Shown piece after piece: positions 11,501-23,302 of a DNA stretch of 64,000 nucleotides (the stretch's first letter is position 1; every line of letters begins with the position of its first letter). Source of the DNA: Carnegiea gigantea (lineage: Eukaryota > Streptophyta > Magnoliopsida > Caryophyllales > Cactaceae). The stretch is taken from assembly GCA_029747015.1 (NCBI GenBank), contig JAKOGI010001184.1, forward strand, positions 1 to 64,000, read 5' to 3'. The translations under genes were made by a program, and so were the position numbers. The notes below the pieces were generated by a model. It had not been told where the DNA came from. It did no database searches and saw only the letters and a list, made by a program, of their open reading frames with translations.

Positions 11501-12234
11501 TACTCCCCTGTTAGAAAAGAACTTGACTCTGGCAAGTTATCCAGAAGATACCACTCCAAGAGCATAGGATTCAGCTCACGAAATTCATCTTCCATAATCC
11601 AAGTCGCATCTGCTTGTGGGAGGCCGAACCACTGCACTAAGAAGCGAAGGAAACCACAAGAGGACGCCACAGACTCATCATGCAGCACGACCTTAACATC
11701 AGTGTGAGATTGCGAGAAAGGAGGGAGCTTAGGAACCTGGGTACTTGGAGCAGCACTAAAAGGAAGACTAGGAGGCTCAAAAGTATCTCGATGAAGGGTT
11801 AGATCTTCCACATTGAAAATAGGACTAATACCTAAGTTGTTAGATAAATCAAGCACATATGCATTAGATCCCAACTTCCAAACAATCTGGTATGGACCCA
11901 TGGCTCGAGCGTAGAGCTTTTTCTGGGAGTGTTTGAGTAATTGTTCAGGTCGAATATGAGCCATAAAAAAGTCACCCACCTCAAAAGAAATGTCTTTGCA
12001 ATGCACATCAGTGGAAAGCTTATAACTGTCATTACTCATTGCAATTTTACAATGAATCTCAGCGTGCAAATCATGTATGCGCTGGGCAAATGTCGAGGCA
12101 AGTTGGGACACTCGGGCATCGGAAGGGAGGGGAATGAAATCAATAGGGGGTCTAAGGGGAATAGCCATGGACAATCTCAAAAGGACTCTTCCTTGTGGAC
12201 TTGTTGACAGCATTGTTGTAAGCAAACTCGACAA
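11425..12234 (-). pseudogene. gypsy integrase C-terminal region with chromodomain
   Basis: This 269-codon frame covers the GPY/F-like module (GPYQIVWKLG followed by NAYVLDL) and then a chromodomain-like segment with VQWFG, ATWI and EEF/DEF positions near the C-terminus. Chromodomains steer integration to marked heterochromatin. The frame continues across the polypurine tract and about 25 codons into the LTR. Its first residues are out of frame with the rest of integrase: a frameshift lies near 12165-12180. It was the end of a gag-pol polyprotein and is now a fragment. Confidence 0.82.
11501..11509 (-). other. polypurine tract of the gypsy element
   Basis: The minus strand reads AGGGGAGTA directly before the LTR start (GATGCAAG here, TGATGCAA in the other copy). 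Confidence 0.7.
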
Positions 12235-12821
12235 ATGATAAGGTCAAGTCCCATGTACCCTATTGCTCCCTATGACACATCTAAGCAAATCACCAAGGCT
12301 CCGATTGACAACCTCGGTATGCCCCTTAATTTGGGGGTGAAAAGCTGCATAAAATTTGAGAGTAGTGCCACATAGTTTCTATAATATCTTCTAAAAATAA
12401 CTTGTGAACTTGACATCCCTGTCAGACACAATTGAGACGGGAAGACCATCCAATCTAAAAATTTCGTGAAAGACTAATTTAGCCACATGGGAGGCATCAT
12501 CAGTCTTATTGCAGGCAATAAAATGGGCCATCTTGGAAAATCAGTCAACCACAACTAGAATCAAGTCATGAGCACGAGATGTTCTAGGCAGACCGAGTAC
12601 AAAGTCCATACTAATGTCTCGCCATAGGCATGAGGGATGGGTAAGGAAGTATACAACGCTGTGTTATGCTTCTTGGCCTTAGCCTGTTGACATTTACAAC
12701 ACTGAGACACTATGTGGGGGACATCTCTCTTAAGGGAAGGCCAATGGAAGTGATCTTCCATAAGTGCAATGGTCCTATCCTCGCCTAAGTGACCAGCTAC
12801 CCCCTGCATGCATTTCCCAGA
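12235..12821 (-). pseudogene. gypsy integrase, zinc-binding and catalytic core remnant
   Basis: The segment 12561-12809 encodes the HHCC zinc-binding module (AGHLGEDRT, then CCKCQQAKAKKH). The catalytic core follows in broken frames over 12235-12560. One stretch there reads GHTEVVNRSLGDLLRC, which is typical of gypsy integrase. The core has several stops, so no enzyme can be made. Confidence 0.75.
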
Positions 12822-14214
12822 CTAAGAAGTCTCTGAACGAAGTTTAGGGGATACATAATTGAGAACCTCGAAATAGATAACTGTCATAGAGAGAACAAAG
12901 TTGACATAGGATCGGTGACCAGTCAAAAGGTCCGAATAAACAGGGCCAAAATCAGGACAAGAAGAGTAAGCAACCTTTAGACGGTCAAAGCCCAGGACCT
13001 CAACCCTCATTGTGTGCAGAAGACAACCAATATGACTAAAGGCATCAGGGACTTGTTCTCAACCCCAGACCTATGCTTAAGCATAAAAGAATACTCACTG
13101 ATAAACTCAACCCACCTTGCATGCTTAGGATTGACACTAGTCTTAGAGTTCCAATACTTAAGGGCTTTATGGTCGGAGTATACCACAAACTCTTAAGGTA
13201 ACAGGTAGCACCGCCAATGGCGAAGGGACTGAAGCAAGGCATATAACTCTTTGTCAAACCCTGTATACTTCACCCCCTAGAGTCACTGAGTTTTTCACTA
13301 AAAAATGCTATAGGATATCCCTCTTGACTTAACACTCCTCCAATGCCATACCCAGAGGCATCACAGGTACCCTCAAATACCTTGCTAAAATCTGAGTGTC
13401 TAAGGACTGGGGGAGATGACATCCGCTCCTTAATCTCCCTAAAAGCATATGATGCTTTAGGAGTCCATCGAAATGGCCCCTTTTTCAAGCAATCTATAAT
13501 AGGTGCCATAATAGAGCTGAAGTGTGTAATGAATCTCCTATAGAAGGAGGCAAGACCATGGAAACTCTAAGCTTTAGTCAGGGTTTTGGGTTCAGGCCAC
13601 TCCTTAATAGCTTTAACTTTGTTAGGATCAGCAGAAATATCTTATGTAGACACAATGAACCCTAAGAAGAGCACCTGAGGTTGAAAGAAGACGTACTTCT
13701 TGAGGTTTGCAAAGAGCTTAGTGTCTCTAAGGATGCTGAAGAGTTGTCTGAGATGGTCAACATGATCTATTTTACACTTGCTATACACCAAGATATGATC
13801 TAAGTAAACAACCAGTAATTTCCCCATAAATTGTTGAAGAACATAGGTCATAAGTCTCATAAAAGTACTAGGGGTGTTGGGTAACCCAAAAGGCATAACC
13901 ATCCACTCAAATAGGCCATCCTGGGCCTTAAAAGCAATCTTTCATTCATCTCTGGGCCTAATGTGAACTTGGTGGTAGCCACTATGCAAGTCAGTCTTAG
14001 AGAACTAGCTAGCCCTAGCAAGACAGTCGAGCATGTCCTCTAACCTCGGAATAGGAAACCTGTAGTTGATGGCGATTTTATTGATGACTCTACTATTGAC
14101 ACACATCCACCAAGATCCATCCTTTTTAGGGGTAAGAAGGACAGGCACTGCACAAGGACTCATGCTATGATGAACAAAACCCTTAAACAATAGCTCCTGA
14201 ACCTGCCTATTCAA
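12822..14214 (-). pseudogene. gypsy reverse transcriptase and RNase H remnant
   Basis: The N-terminal part (14005-14214) has the [16 protein letters not shown] block. The palm part (13642-13902) has the MPFGLPN block and then YLDHILVYS, where the second catalytic aspartate of the YLDD box is histidine. RNase H begins at 13270-13509 with the [14 protein letters not shown] motif and continues in broken frames to about 13045. Stops and frameshifts separate these pieces, and the catalytic change alone would inactivate the enzyme. Confidence 0.82.
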
Positions 14215-14301
14215 CTCTACTCACTCAGTAGGGCTCAACCTATAACGAGGAAGATTAGGGAGCTGGGAACTAGTGATTAAGTCAATAGCATGTTGTATGT
14301 C

Positions 14302-15018
14302 TTAAAAGGGAGAGAGCTCACTAGGAAGCTCTTCGGGAACAATATCAGTAAATTCTTTAAGTAGGTCTGCAATCTCGGCTAAGAGGCCCTGGGAAGGCGG
14401 TTCACTCGAAAGGGAGTGATGGAAGTTAATGTGATCAGCAGAGGCGTCCCTAGTGAGAACTGTTGGATAAAACTTATTAGAGTTCCCTAATTTCTCAAAG
14501 GGTTTGCAGTGAAGAAGACATATGGTGCCCTTTGTTAGAGGTAAAGGGTAGGAACCCATAGGTGAAGACGAGGTCGGAGATGGATTTGTGTTAGGGAAAG
14601 TAGACAACTCTTTAGGTCGACAAGGGGTAAGAGTGACATTCTTGTTCTGGAACCTAAAAGTGTAGCTATTTTCCCTACCATGATGGATGATGCTACAGTC
14701 ATATAGCCAAGGTCGGCCTAACAAGAGATGAGCTACATCTATAGGTAGGACATCAAATAAGATTTCATCTTTGTACCCTCCAGTCTGGATGGGGACCTTA
14801 CACCTATGAGAAACCATAAGGCTGGTCTTGTCTACCCAAGCAACCTTAAAGGGATAAGGGTGAACCTTTGGGTTACAACGCTTAATAGTGGATTGAGACA
14901 TAACATCCATGGTGCTTCCCCCATCTATAACCAATTTCATCAAAGTGCCATCTGACCTAGCAAGAGTATAAAAGATGGTTGTACGTTTCCACTCTTCACT
15001 TATAACTGGATTAGACAA
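14302..15018 (-). pseudogene. gypsy aspartic protease region
   Basis: A 238-codon open stretch holds the protease active-site segment (VIDGGSTMDVMS) and the downstream LLLGRPWLYD segment. It ends in a linker leading to reverse transcriptase. Upstream the same frame continues into gag past a stop near 15051, so gag and pol were probably one polyprotein. In gypsy elements this enzyme processes Gag-Pol. Confidence 0.8.
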
Positions 15019-15049
15019 AAGGCACCTAACAACCCTAAAAGGAGAATCG

Positions 15050-16323
15050 CCTTAAAGGAGACTATCTTCAACATCAACAAGATCCTCATAACTTCCCTTG
15101 GGTTCCACAATCTCTTCCTTATAGTCAAGGGGTTCATATTCTAAGGCAAGGGTGTGATGGGGCACTCGGAAGCATAATGACCTCTTCCCCGACAACTAAA
15201 ACACTGCACGGCCTTATCAGTTGGGGTTCGGAAAGAACTAGCTAACAGGGGTGAGTTAGAGGATGCGGGAAGTCTAGAGGCCTTGCATTAGAAGCACCTG
15301 CTGAAAATTGTGGTGCTTTAGAGGCAACTTGGCTGAAGGCCTAGTTGGAAGGGTAGGACGCCTTACAGGAATGGGCTTACTGAGCTTCTTGACTTCTAAT
15401 ACTTTATGGTAGGCCTCATCTAATGTGAAAGGGAAAGACAGAGTCATATCACGCTTAAGATCGGGTCGTAGGTCACAGATGAATCGCACTATGATGAAGG
15501 ATGGGTCTTCTACTAACTCACTACGTTGAATCAGCTCCTCAAACGCATTAATATAGTCTGACACACAAGAACTAGACTATTGAAGGTTAAGCATTTGGTC
15601 CATAAGATGAGTTCTATTAAAAGAAAGGAGGTACTTTTCTTTTACTATATCCTTCATGACTTCCCATTGGTTGCTAGGAGGTTGATGCATTTGCTCAAGT
15701 GACTCGTAACGGTGTGCCAAAACCTCCTAGCAAGTCTTACGAGTTTCATCTTAGCAAATCGAGCTCGTTCAATATCAGACATCTCATACCAATCAAAGTA
15801 ATCCTCCATAGTAACTAGCTAGTGAGAAAAGTGTTGCCATCTATCTTTCCATTAAAAGTGGGCACATCTACATTCACTTTTCGAGTAATATCAGAGTAAC
15901 CCTCGTGAACATTCCTAAGGTCAGTGTTAGGGTTCGTATTTCTAGGCACTCTGTAGTCATCCGACCTCCTCTCGTCTCTAGGGTGGGCAAACCTACAACC
16001 TCCCAGACCACGTCGCCAACTACTTCCCTGCTCGTGCTCGAGGCGGCCATAGGGAAGCGGTTGGTCAGGCCTCTCAGGCTCAGACTCCTTATGATGGCCG
16101 CACTTATACATAAGCCATTTATGATGATCACTACCCCTAACCATAAAGTCTGCAGTAATGTGTGGAGAGATCATGGGTTAGTCAAACATGAGCAATTTTT
16201 CAAAGGCTCGAATGAGATGATCTAACTTAGACTCAAGTTGGTCAAACCGTTCATCTTAATGGTCAGGTCTTTCAGAAAGTGCATTAATTTGGGAGTGGTA
16301 AGGTTATTTGGGAGAAGAAGACA
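15050..16323 (-). pseudogene. gag: gypsy gag pseudogene with intact CCHC knuckle
   Basis: A likely start codon lies at 16323, but stops follow soon after it and before the open piece at 15815-16174. That piece ends with DVPTFNGK-like residues, the conserved entry of the capsid domain. The piece 15274-15564 has FICDLRPDLK and DEAYHKVLEVKKL, typical of the gypsy gag domain. The zinc knuckle is readable in one frame at 15162-15203 (C-x2-C-x4-H-x4-C, all four ligands present). Stops and frameshifts break the frame between these parts. Confidence 0.78.
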
Positions 16324-17402
16324 TGATCAAGGCAACAAGAAACGCACGTGCTGAGGTTAATCCAAATTACAACAATAATGATAGCAATAAACGATCACTG
16401 CCCACACAGCACAGCACTACAATTGATATAAATTATTGATATGGCTCGAGCAAAACAGGGAATATAAAGCAGGCAAATCGGGATTAATCGCAAGTGCTCG
16501 AAAACCTAAGTAATCAGATATCATTTTAATTTTTGCAGGAGAAAAATCTTACTCAACACCAAAGTGGATTTGAGTTCCTCATACCTTTTAGTGATTTGTA
16601 AGTCAAGGTTTTAGCTTCGTGCCTTCCGCAATAGCCACACTGTTCTAAGAATGGACAGATATGACCGGGCGTCAAGGATAGACAGCAGTAACAAGGTAGC
16701 AACAGCATAATAAATAGCAATTATAGATAGATAGCAGCAGCAGCAGGCAGCCACGGAAAGCAAATAGCAAGTGTAGATCGAACAGTAACAGCAAGTAATA
16801 GCAGTAGGCGACCACAGACAGTGAAGGCATCATGTGGTTAAGCCACATGATGGAAGCAAGAATTGATGCCAATTGCCACAATGTTTTAGGGGGTTTTGGA
16901 CGAAATTTAGTGGGAAATATAGGAACGAAATCAATTTAGAATGAAGGTGAGGGTTTGAACGTGAATTTGGGGTCTAGGGCTTCGGTTATTTAGGGATTTC
17001 GAGAATCAGGGTTCGAAACTGGGGCTTCTACAATTCCGGCTAATGGCTAGGGTCCGTGGGTGTGCACTGGTGGTAAACTAAGAGGGTCAAGTATTGGGTT
17101 GTGGTCGGCGTTGGTGGTCATCGTGTGTTGGTGGTGGTTTGTGAAAGGGGTGGTCACGACTAGGGTTTACAATTTGAGGATTTGGTGACACCGGCAATAG
17201 TGGCCTCCGACGATGGGTGGTGGTGGTCGACCGAGGTCGGCCGAGCGAGGGGTGATGAACGGCGGTGGTGAACGGCGGCTTGGGAGGCAGCGGTGGGCTG
17301 GCAGTGCACGACTAGGGTTTTGGTTGGCTATTTTCCTTTTTTTTGAACGAGAAAGGAAAAAAAAAGGCAAAGAAATTAGCAAGGGTAGCGCAAAGATCGC
17401 AA
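16324..17402 (-). other. gypsy 5' leader, non-coding
   Basis: About 1.1 kb lies between primer site and gag. It contains a CAG-rich low-complexity stretch (16680-16830) and a GC-rich block (17190-17340). No gene is supported: the open frames there lie on opposite strands and follow base composition. Confidence 0.6.
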
Positions 17403-17414
17403 GCTCTGATACCA
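17403..17414 (-). other. primer binding site of the gypsy element
   Basis: The minus strand reads TGGTATCAGAGC seven bases after the LTR end ...CGTCCTACA. Confidence 0.88.
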
Positions 17415-17421
17415 AATTTGA

Positions 17422-17726
17422 TGTAGGACGCTCTGAGAACAATTCCTACACTGGTAGAATTCACACAAAGCACTCAAATAATACTCAATTCAATTGTATT
17501 CAATTCAAGTGTATCTGCCTAATGCATAATTGGGACTTTAAATAGGAGAATACATCCTAATGCGATAAGGAAACTAAATAATAATATAATCAAAAAGACA
17601 TTATTTGTTACCTAAACAATAAAATAAAATAACTAAAAGATAGAGTCCTCCTAAACAAAAATTCCTAAATTTTTAAATTTTCTATTTCTCCTAGAATAGA
17701 ATTTTCCATGATATCTGGTTGCATCA
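17422..17726 (-). repeat. gypsy 5' LTR, complete (305 bp)
   Basis: On the minus strand it begins TGATGCAACC and ends ...CGTCCTACA. Its first 146 bases match 11355-11500. Confidence 0.88.
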
Positions 17727-19781
17727 GTTATATTCATGTTCATGAATTACTATTCTTTTGACTTAGTTCGCTCTAGGTACTAGAGTGTCAACACTCACCA
17801 AAATGAGGCTACGAACTCTCTTGCTATTTTCATAAGTTGCCAGTTGCTTAAGTTCAAAGTTTGCAAAGTGTATAGAGTCTTCTTGTTTGGGTTTGTAGTA
17901 AGCTTCAAAGTGGTTATATTTTTAAACCACTGAAAGCATTAAAAGTGTTTACTTACAATATTTAATTAAATCATCGTAAACACTAAACTTGAATAACATG
18001 CTCATATCCTTTTGGTGGTGGCATATCATAAATATGTTTTAAGAAAAAGACGAGTTGAATTTTATAGTGAGTCAATATTCTCTAATTTCCCTATGGTTAA
18101 AGTTTGTTATTTTCAAATTGATTTTGGGTAACACATGAACCATTTTCTTGAAAATGGATTTCGGTTCAAGATATTTCGGGTTAGGAGGACAGTGCTAATT
18201 ATAAAGGACTTCGTCTCGAGTGTACACCTTATGACCCTGAATTAAGTGGGAATCCTAATTGCCACTATTTGACAAGGGTAAGAATCCGTTGAGTTTGGGA
18301 GGCTCGAGGAAACAAAAAGTCATTGGTTGTATTACACACTTAAAGAGACCACTAACTTATAAATCTAGTGGCTTGAAAGTTTCTTACCTAGTATGAGCTA
18401 AAAACTTTGTTTCTGAATTATGCCAAAGCTAAGGTTAAAAAAAGTGGAGTACTCTTCGAAAGGACTTTTATTAAATCAAACATGGCTTTCTTTATGTGAA
18501 ATGAGTTTTAAAACAGCTCAACTTGGTTTAAGTAAGAGCTTTTACATCTTTTTAGTCGTTATTTTTGCTCTCTGGCTAAGAGAGCTTAAGTTGGTAACCC
18601 AAGTGAACCCTTTTGATATTAAATATCAAACTAAGAACCGAATGTCCAACCTTTCCCTATTCTTGGATCATATTAAGAGTTAGCTAGACAATGTTGGTTA
18701 TATATGTTTAATATCTTAATATTAAGCACAAATTCTATGTGACTGCTGCTTATGGTATTGTATACAACTATTTTGATTTTCGGAATTGGGGATTATCTAC
18801 TGAGCGCGTGGTAGCTCACCACGTCTCTCTCGTTTTCCCCCTTGGTTCTTGAAAAGACATGTAGAAGTTGTCGATTTACTGAGTTGATGTCTCTTAGCTC
18901 CCTGGTTAATAGGTGCCATGGGAATTATATGTATATAAACTTAGATTCATGAGTCTAATGATGTAATGTGATCTATTTGAAAGTTTTCTGGTCAAATGTA
19001 AATCCAATTCTGGAGTTCATGCATTATAAGTTGTCAAGTCTACCATGTGAGTAGATACTTAGGGGTTGTTTGGTGAAAAACGTGGCATGGAACTTGAAAT
19101 CTAAGGTTTCAAGTTCCTTTCCCTCTTGTTTGGTGAAGGTTTTACAGAGAAGGGACTTGATACTTAGGGGCATCAAGCTCCCCCAAGCTCCAAGGAACTT
19201 AATTCCCCCCCCATTATTAAGGAGTTTCATATACGCATCCCTAACGGATCAAATTAATTGTCAAAAATAAAAGGAAAATAAAATCAAAGCTCTATTTTAC
19301 AAAAATCTGATCTACCCGTTCTCACACCTGCACTATTCATCCAAACCTTAGCTGAAATTAGAGAGAGGGAAGGAGTGGTCGCTGCTTTAACGTCAACGGC
19401 AAGGAGTCAACGTTCGCTCTAAACTCCTCACCAAAATAAGGACATTGTCTTCTAGTTCTTAAAGCTAAATGGTGTCGGGATGTAAACCTCAGTGTTCCGA
19501 ATGTGTGATCTGTTGAGTTGTGCCTTTCAAATCGTTTTTTTTTTTTTTTTGGTAATTTTATAGTTTGTGTACTCCTGGCGAGTGACATATAGAGTTGTAG
19601 TCTCCAACATCTAACCATTGAGCTTATTTAGATATATCCTTTATGTTTTTGTTATTACAGATAGCTCATATCAGGCTATACGCCTAAGTTATGGTCAGTT
19701 TCCAGGTGAAACTCTATCTGTTTCACCGTAAAATTTTAAGGAATCACTAAAGCCTCTAGCTCTCAGGGTAGGGGCGTTATA
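17727..19781 (+). repeat. 5' LTR fragment of the oldest element
   Basis: It is colinear with 21629-23302 except for an extra segment of about 390 bp at 19057-19446. It ends ...GGCGTTATA before the primer site. Divergence from the partner copy is high. Confidence 0.78.
19057..19446 (+). mobile_element. MITE-like insertion within the LTR
   Basis: The flanks are continuous in the sister LTR (GAGCAGATACTTA near 22981 onward), but here about 390 extra bases lie between them. The left end reads GGGGTTGTTTGGTGA and the right end, in reverse, TCCTTATTTTGGTGA. These are imperfect inverted ends of the kind seen in plant hAT-like miniature elements. Near the left end an 11-bp inverted repeat (GGAACTTGAAA / TTTCAAGTTCC) can form a hairpin. 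The exact borders and target duplication are not certain. Confidence 0.5.
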
Positions 19782-19783
19782 AA

Positions 19784-19795
19784 TGATATCAGAGC
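19784..19795 (+). other. primer binding site, degenerate
   Basis: TGATATCAGAGC differs from the initiator-Met type site by one G-to-A change and lies two bases after the LTR end. Confidence 0.75.
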
Positions 19796-21237
19796 TAGTC
19801 TCCTATGACCATAGGTCATAACTTAGTCTGCATTTTATACAGCTATCTAGGTACTTCTTGAGTGATAACATGACGTATAGGGTACCTTTGGGTGTAAATG
19901 TGTTTTTGGAGTATTAGCTGATGTGATTAATTGATTGTGTAAGTAGAGTAAATTAATTGATTATAAGCCCAAGTTATATGTTAGAATGTGAGCTAAATTA
20001 AAATATTGCTTGATAAAACCTAACATAGTGTCGACTCAAAAGAGAGATTTGCATGTTGGGAGGACTAGAGTGTAATCGAAAATATTCAACTTGGATTAAG
20101 ACAAATTAGTTTGAAAGAACGATTTTGGCTTAGTTTAGGAAAATTTGGTTGTTTTAAAAGAATAGACTAAAGTTTTGGATAGATTGCAATTCCTCAAAAT
20201 TAAGCGATTCGATAAAAGCACATGTTTATCATGTTGATCCAATCACTTTTCATAACTACATGAATTCCTAGGCATTTTTCCTTAATTGAATTAGAATTAG
20301 TAAATTTGAAGTTGTTGAATCAAAACCCCTCGATTTAGTATTTGCTTAGCATATTCTAATAGATAATCCTTGATAGATTACTTTGGTCCCTGAGAACGAT
20401 CCTTTTATCTATACTACGACTACCCGTGCGCTTGCGGCTGTGGTCAAAGGTACAGCCACAACGTCGCATGGTTGCTGACCAACCCATGTTGTCGCAGCAA
20501 TGGGGAGGCTAAAGGCACACCTAGGCCATGGTGGTCCAGCACAGAGAAAGATAGGTGAGCAGAAGTATATGAAGTAGGGGGCGTAGGAGTCAAACCTTTA
20601 AAGCCCAATCGACTAAACCCCACCAGCAGCACTACCACCAGCACCACCACCAGCACCACAGCAACCGTTCATAGTTAGGCTTGAATCCAACAACGATGGT
20701 GGGATTAAAGGACGGAAGAAGGATTACAGCGATAGTAGCAGGGCTAAAAAGGAGGAGGAATGGAAAAGAGCAAAGAGAATACCAAACCAACCCCTAAATT
20801 AGCCCATTCAGATTTCCGACTCAAATTTGAGCCCTTTAGCATGGAATTTAGGTGGACGACCTTCAATACCTAACCTAATACTGAATTTTAAAATTTTCTT
20901 TATTTAGTCACAAAGGTCTTGATTGAATTTATCAGTTAGCCTTATGAAAAGTATGATGAATTGTTGAATTTTTAAAAAAGAGAACCATTTGGGTTGAATT
21001 TGAGGCTATGGATGACTGATATTGGGGTCACAAGTTGGGGTGGTGATTGATTGAGGGTGACAGGGGAAACTATGCGTTGGCGAGCAATTATGAAGGCTTG
21101 TTGTTTTGTATGTTGTCTCATGATTTTGTATGTTTGAATTGAATCGTGCAATTGGGGACTATAGGCAAATCTTACTTGTAGGCTAAACTAGCACTCCGGG
21201 AATTGGTATGACATAATTAGAGAGAGAGAGAGAGAGG

Positions 21238-21279
<42 letters not shown>

Positions 21280-21628
21280 CTACAACATGTATGTACTGTG
21301 GTAGAGGCAATAGGGCCTGCAACTGGCCAGTTTAGTGGCTGGTCCAATTTCTAGAGTGCGGCTGTGAGCTGGGCAGTAGCTTAAACTAGTTTAGCATTGC
21401 TCATTTTTGTACTTAGCTTGTAAATTCTATGCATGTTATGTTGTGTCTACTTACAACAACCCAAACCTATTTAAAAGGCCATTAGCACACAACAGGACAT
21501 CCTTACTAAATAATGTATGAACTATGACACTTAGTTGGTGCAAAACCTTCTTGTTCCCTTTTAAACATGCCCAACCATCCCTCAGTGAGTGTTTGATGTG
21601 TACGTTGCTTAAGTTGATTGGCTTAAAG
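19796..21628 (+). other. internal region and unaligned start of the 3' LTR
   Basis: No gene is seen. The 3' LTR must start somewhere in this stretch, probably before 20800. The block near 20790-20880 (AGCCC...GGAATTTAGG) resembles 8150-8210 of the other long LTR. I could not find a convincing polypurine tract with TG start. A (GA)n(TG)n microsatellite lies at 21219-21278. Confidence 0.5.
21219..21278 (+). repeat. compound microsatellite (AG)n(TG)n
   Basis: About nine AG units, then GGAG, then about nineteen TG units without interruption. Confidence 0.95.
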
Positions 21629-23302
21629 GTTACATTCATGTTCGTGAATTACTATTTGTTTCACTTAGTTGGCTTTCATTGCTAAAGTATCAACGCTTGT
21701 GAAAATGAAGCTATGAACCCTCTTACCAACTTGATAAGGTGGCAGTTGCTTAAGTTTCAAAGTTTAAACTTGCGAAGTGCACCGAGTCTCATTGTTTGGG
21801 TTTGCAGCAAGCTTCAAAGTCAAAGTGGTTATAGTTTTAAATCGCTGAAAACATTGAAGGTGTTTATCGACTTTGTTTGATTAAATCACCTCAAGTCCTG
21901 AAATTGGATTAGATGCTCATATCCTTTTGGTGTGGGCACATCATAAATATGTTTTAAGAAAAACAGGACTTAAGTTCTGCAGTGAGTCAATATTTCCTAA
22001 GTTTTTATGGTCAAAATTTGTATTTTAAAAATTGATTTAGGGCAATGCATGAACCATTTCATTGCATGCCTAAAAATGGATTTTAATTCGAAATATTTAC
22101 GCGAGGAGGATAGTGCTAATTACAAAGGACTCTGTCTTGGGAGCAGACCTTAGGAACCCGAATTGATCATGAATCCTATCTGCCATTATCTTGACGACGG
22201 TAGGAGTTATTTGACTTGGGAGGCCCCAAAGGTACAAAAGTTGTGGGTTATATTGCTCACTTAAAGAGAGCGCTAACTTGTGAATTCAACGCATTAAAAG
22301 TGATTTTTCTTACCTGTTATGAGCTGGAAACTACCTATTTCTGAATTATGCCAGTGCAAAGGTATGAAAAAGTGGAAGTCTTTAAAAGAACTTTTGTTGA
22401 GTCTACAAGGACCTTCTTTATCTTAAATGAGTTTTACAATGGCTTAACTTGATTTAAGTGGGAGTTTTTACCCCCTTTTGGTCATTTCTTTCTCACGCTA
22501 AGAGAGTTTAAGTTGGTAACCCAAGTGATTCCCTTTGAAGTTAAATGTTAAATTAAGAGTCGAATGGCCTAACTTTTTAATTATTGGGTCTTATTAAGGG
22601 TCAGCTAAACGTTGTTCATCTTGTATGCTTAATATCTTAATATTAGTGAAAATTAGATGTGACTACTACTTAGGTATTGTATGCAACTATTTTGATTTTC
22701 TAGGATTACGCATTACCTACTAAGCACATAGTAGCTCACCCCCCTCTCCTTTTTCCTATATGTTCTTGAAAAGATATTTGGAAGTTGTCGATTCATTGAA
22801 TTGAATTCTCTTAGTTACCTGGTAAATAGGTGCCAAGGGAATTATTTGTATGTGTATGTAGATTTATGAGTCTAATGATGTAATGTGATGTACTCTAAAG
22901 TTTTCTGGGTAAACGTGAATCCAAGTCCATGTATGATATATTGTCTAGTGGCTGCTCTGAATAGCCCTTTTGAGTCAACAATCTGAGCAGATACTTATCA
23001 TCTAGCTAATATAACTGACTGGTTCTGGGGTGTAAATCCTAGTGCTCCAGGTGTGTGATCTATCGAGTTGAACCATTCAGTTTTCATTTTTTTTAAAAAA
23101 AATTATAGTGTGCGTACTTTGGGCATGTAGTCGTAGAGTTGTAGTCTCCAGTGTCTAGTCCTCGATCTTGTTTAGATATATCCTTTATGTTTTTATTATT
23201 ACAGACACTTAATGTAAGGCTATAAGTGTATATCATGGTTAATTTGAGGTAGAACTATGTCTGTTTCACTCTAATATTTCAAGGAATCACCAAAATCTTA
23301 GC
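21629..23302 (+). repeat. 3' LTR of the oldest element, right part
   Basis: It aligns with 17727-19781 without the MITE-like segment. Similarity stops at about 23302, about 30 bases before the expected LTR end, where an inverted related sequence begins. Confidence 0.78.

Larger units (their letters stand above)
11355..17726 (-). mobile_element. Reina-like chromovirus (Ty3/gypsy), decayed; 3' LTR truncated by insertion
   Basis: Read on the minus strand: LTR (17726-17422), primer site, leader, gag, protease, reverse transcriptase/RNase H, integrase, chromodomain, polypurine tract and a partial LTR (11500-11355). The short LTR (305 bp), compact size and a C-terminal chromodomain ending close to the LTR fit the Reina lineage of chromoviruses. 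The left LTR stops at 11355, exactly where the long-LTR element ends, so that element inserted into it. The right flank from 17727 matches the inside of another LTR at 21629, so this element in turn inserted there. All genes carry stops or frameshifts. Confidence 0.88.
17727..23302 (+). mobile_element. second non-coding long-LTR element, oldest layer of the nest
   Basis: The segment 17727-19781 is repeated at 21629-23302. The first copy is followed by a primer site with one mismatch. The LTR ends share several blocks with the element at 2539-11354 (GAAACTCT-x-TCTGTTTCACC, the GTGGTAGCTCACC block, and a GAAGTTGTCGATT/GAAGCCAATTT block), so the two families are related. No coding sequence is recognisable. 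The left part of the 5' LTR was displaced by the gypsy insertion, and the 3' LTR has lost its last 30 or so bases. Confidence 0.75.

Noticed and set aside
19092..19120. Hairpin as a microRNA precursor
   Set aside because: The stem is only 11 bp with a 7-base loop, far shorter than a plant microRNA precursor; it fits a miniature transposon end better.
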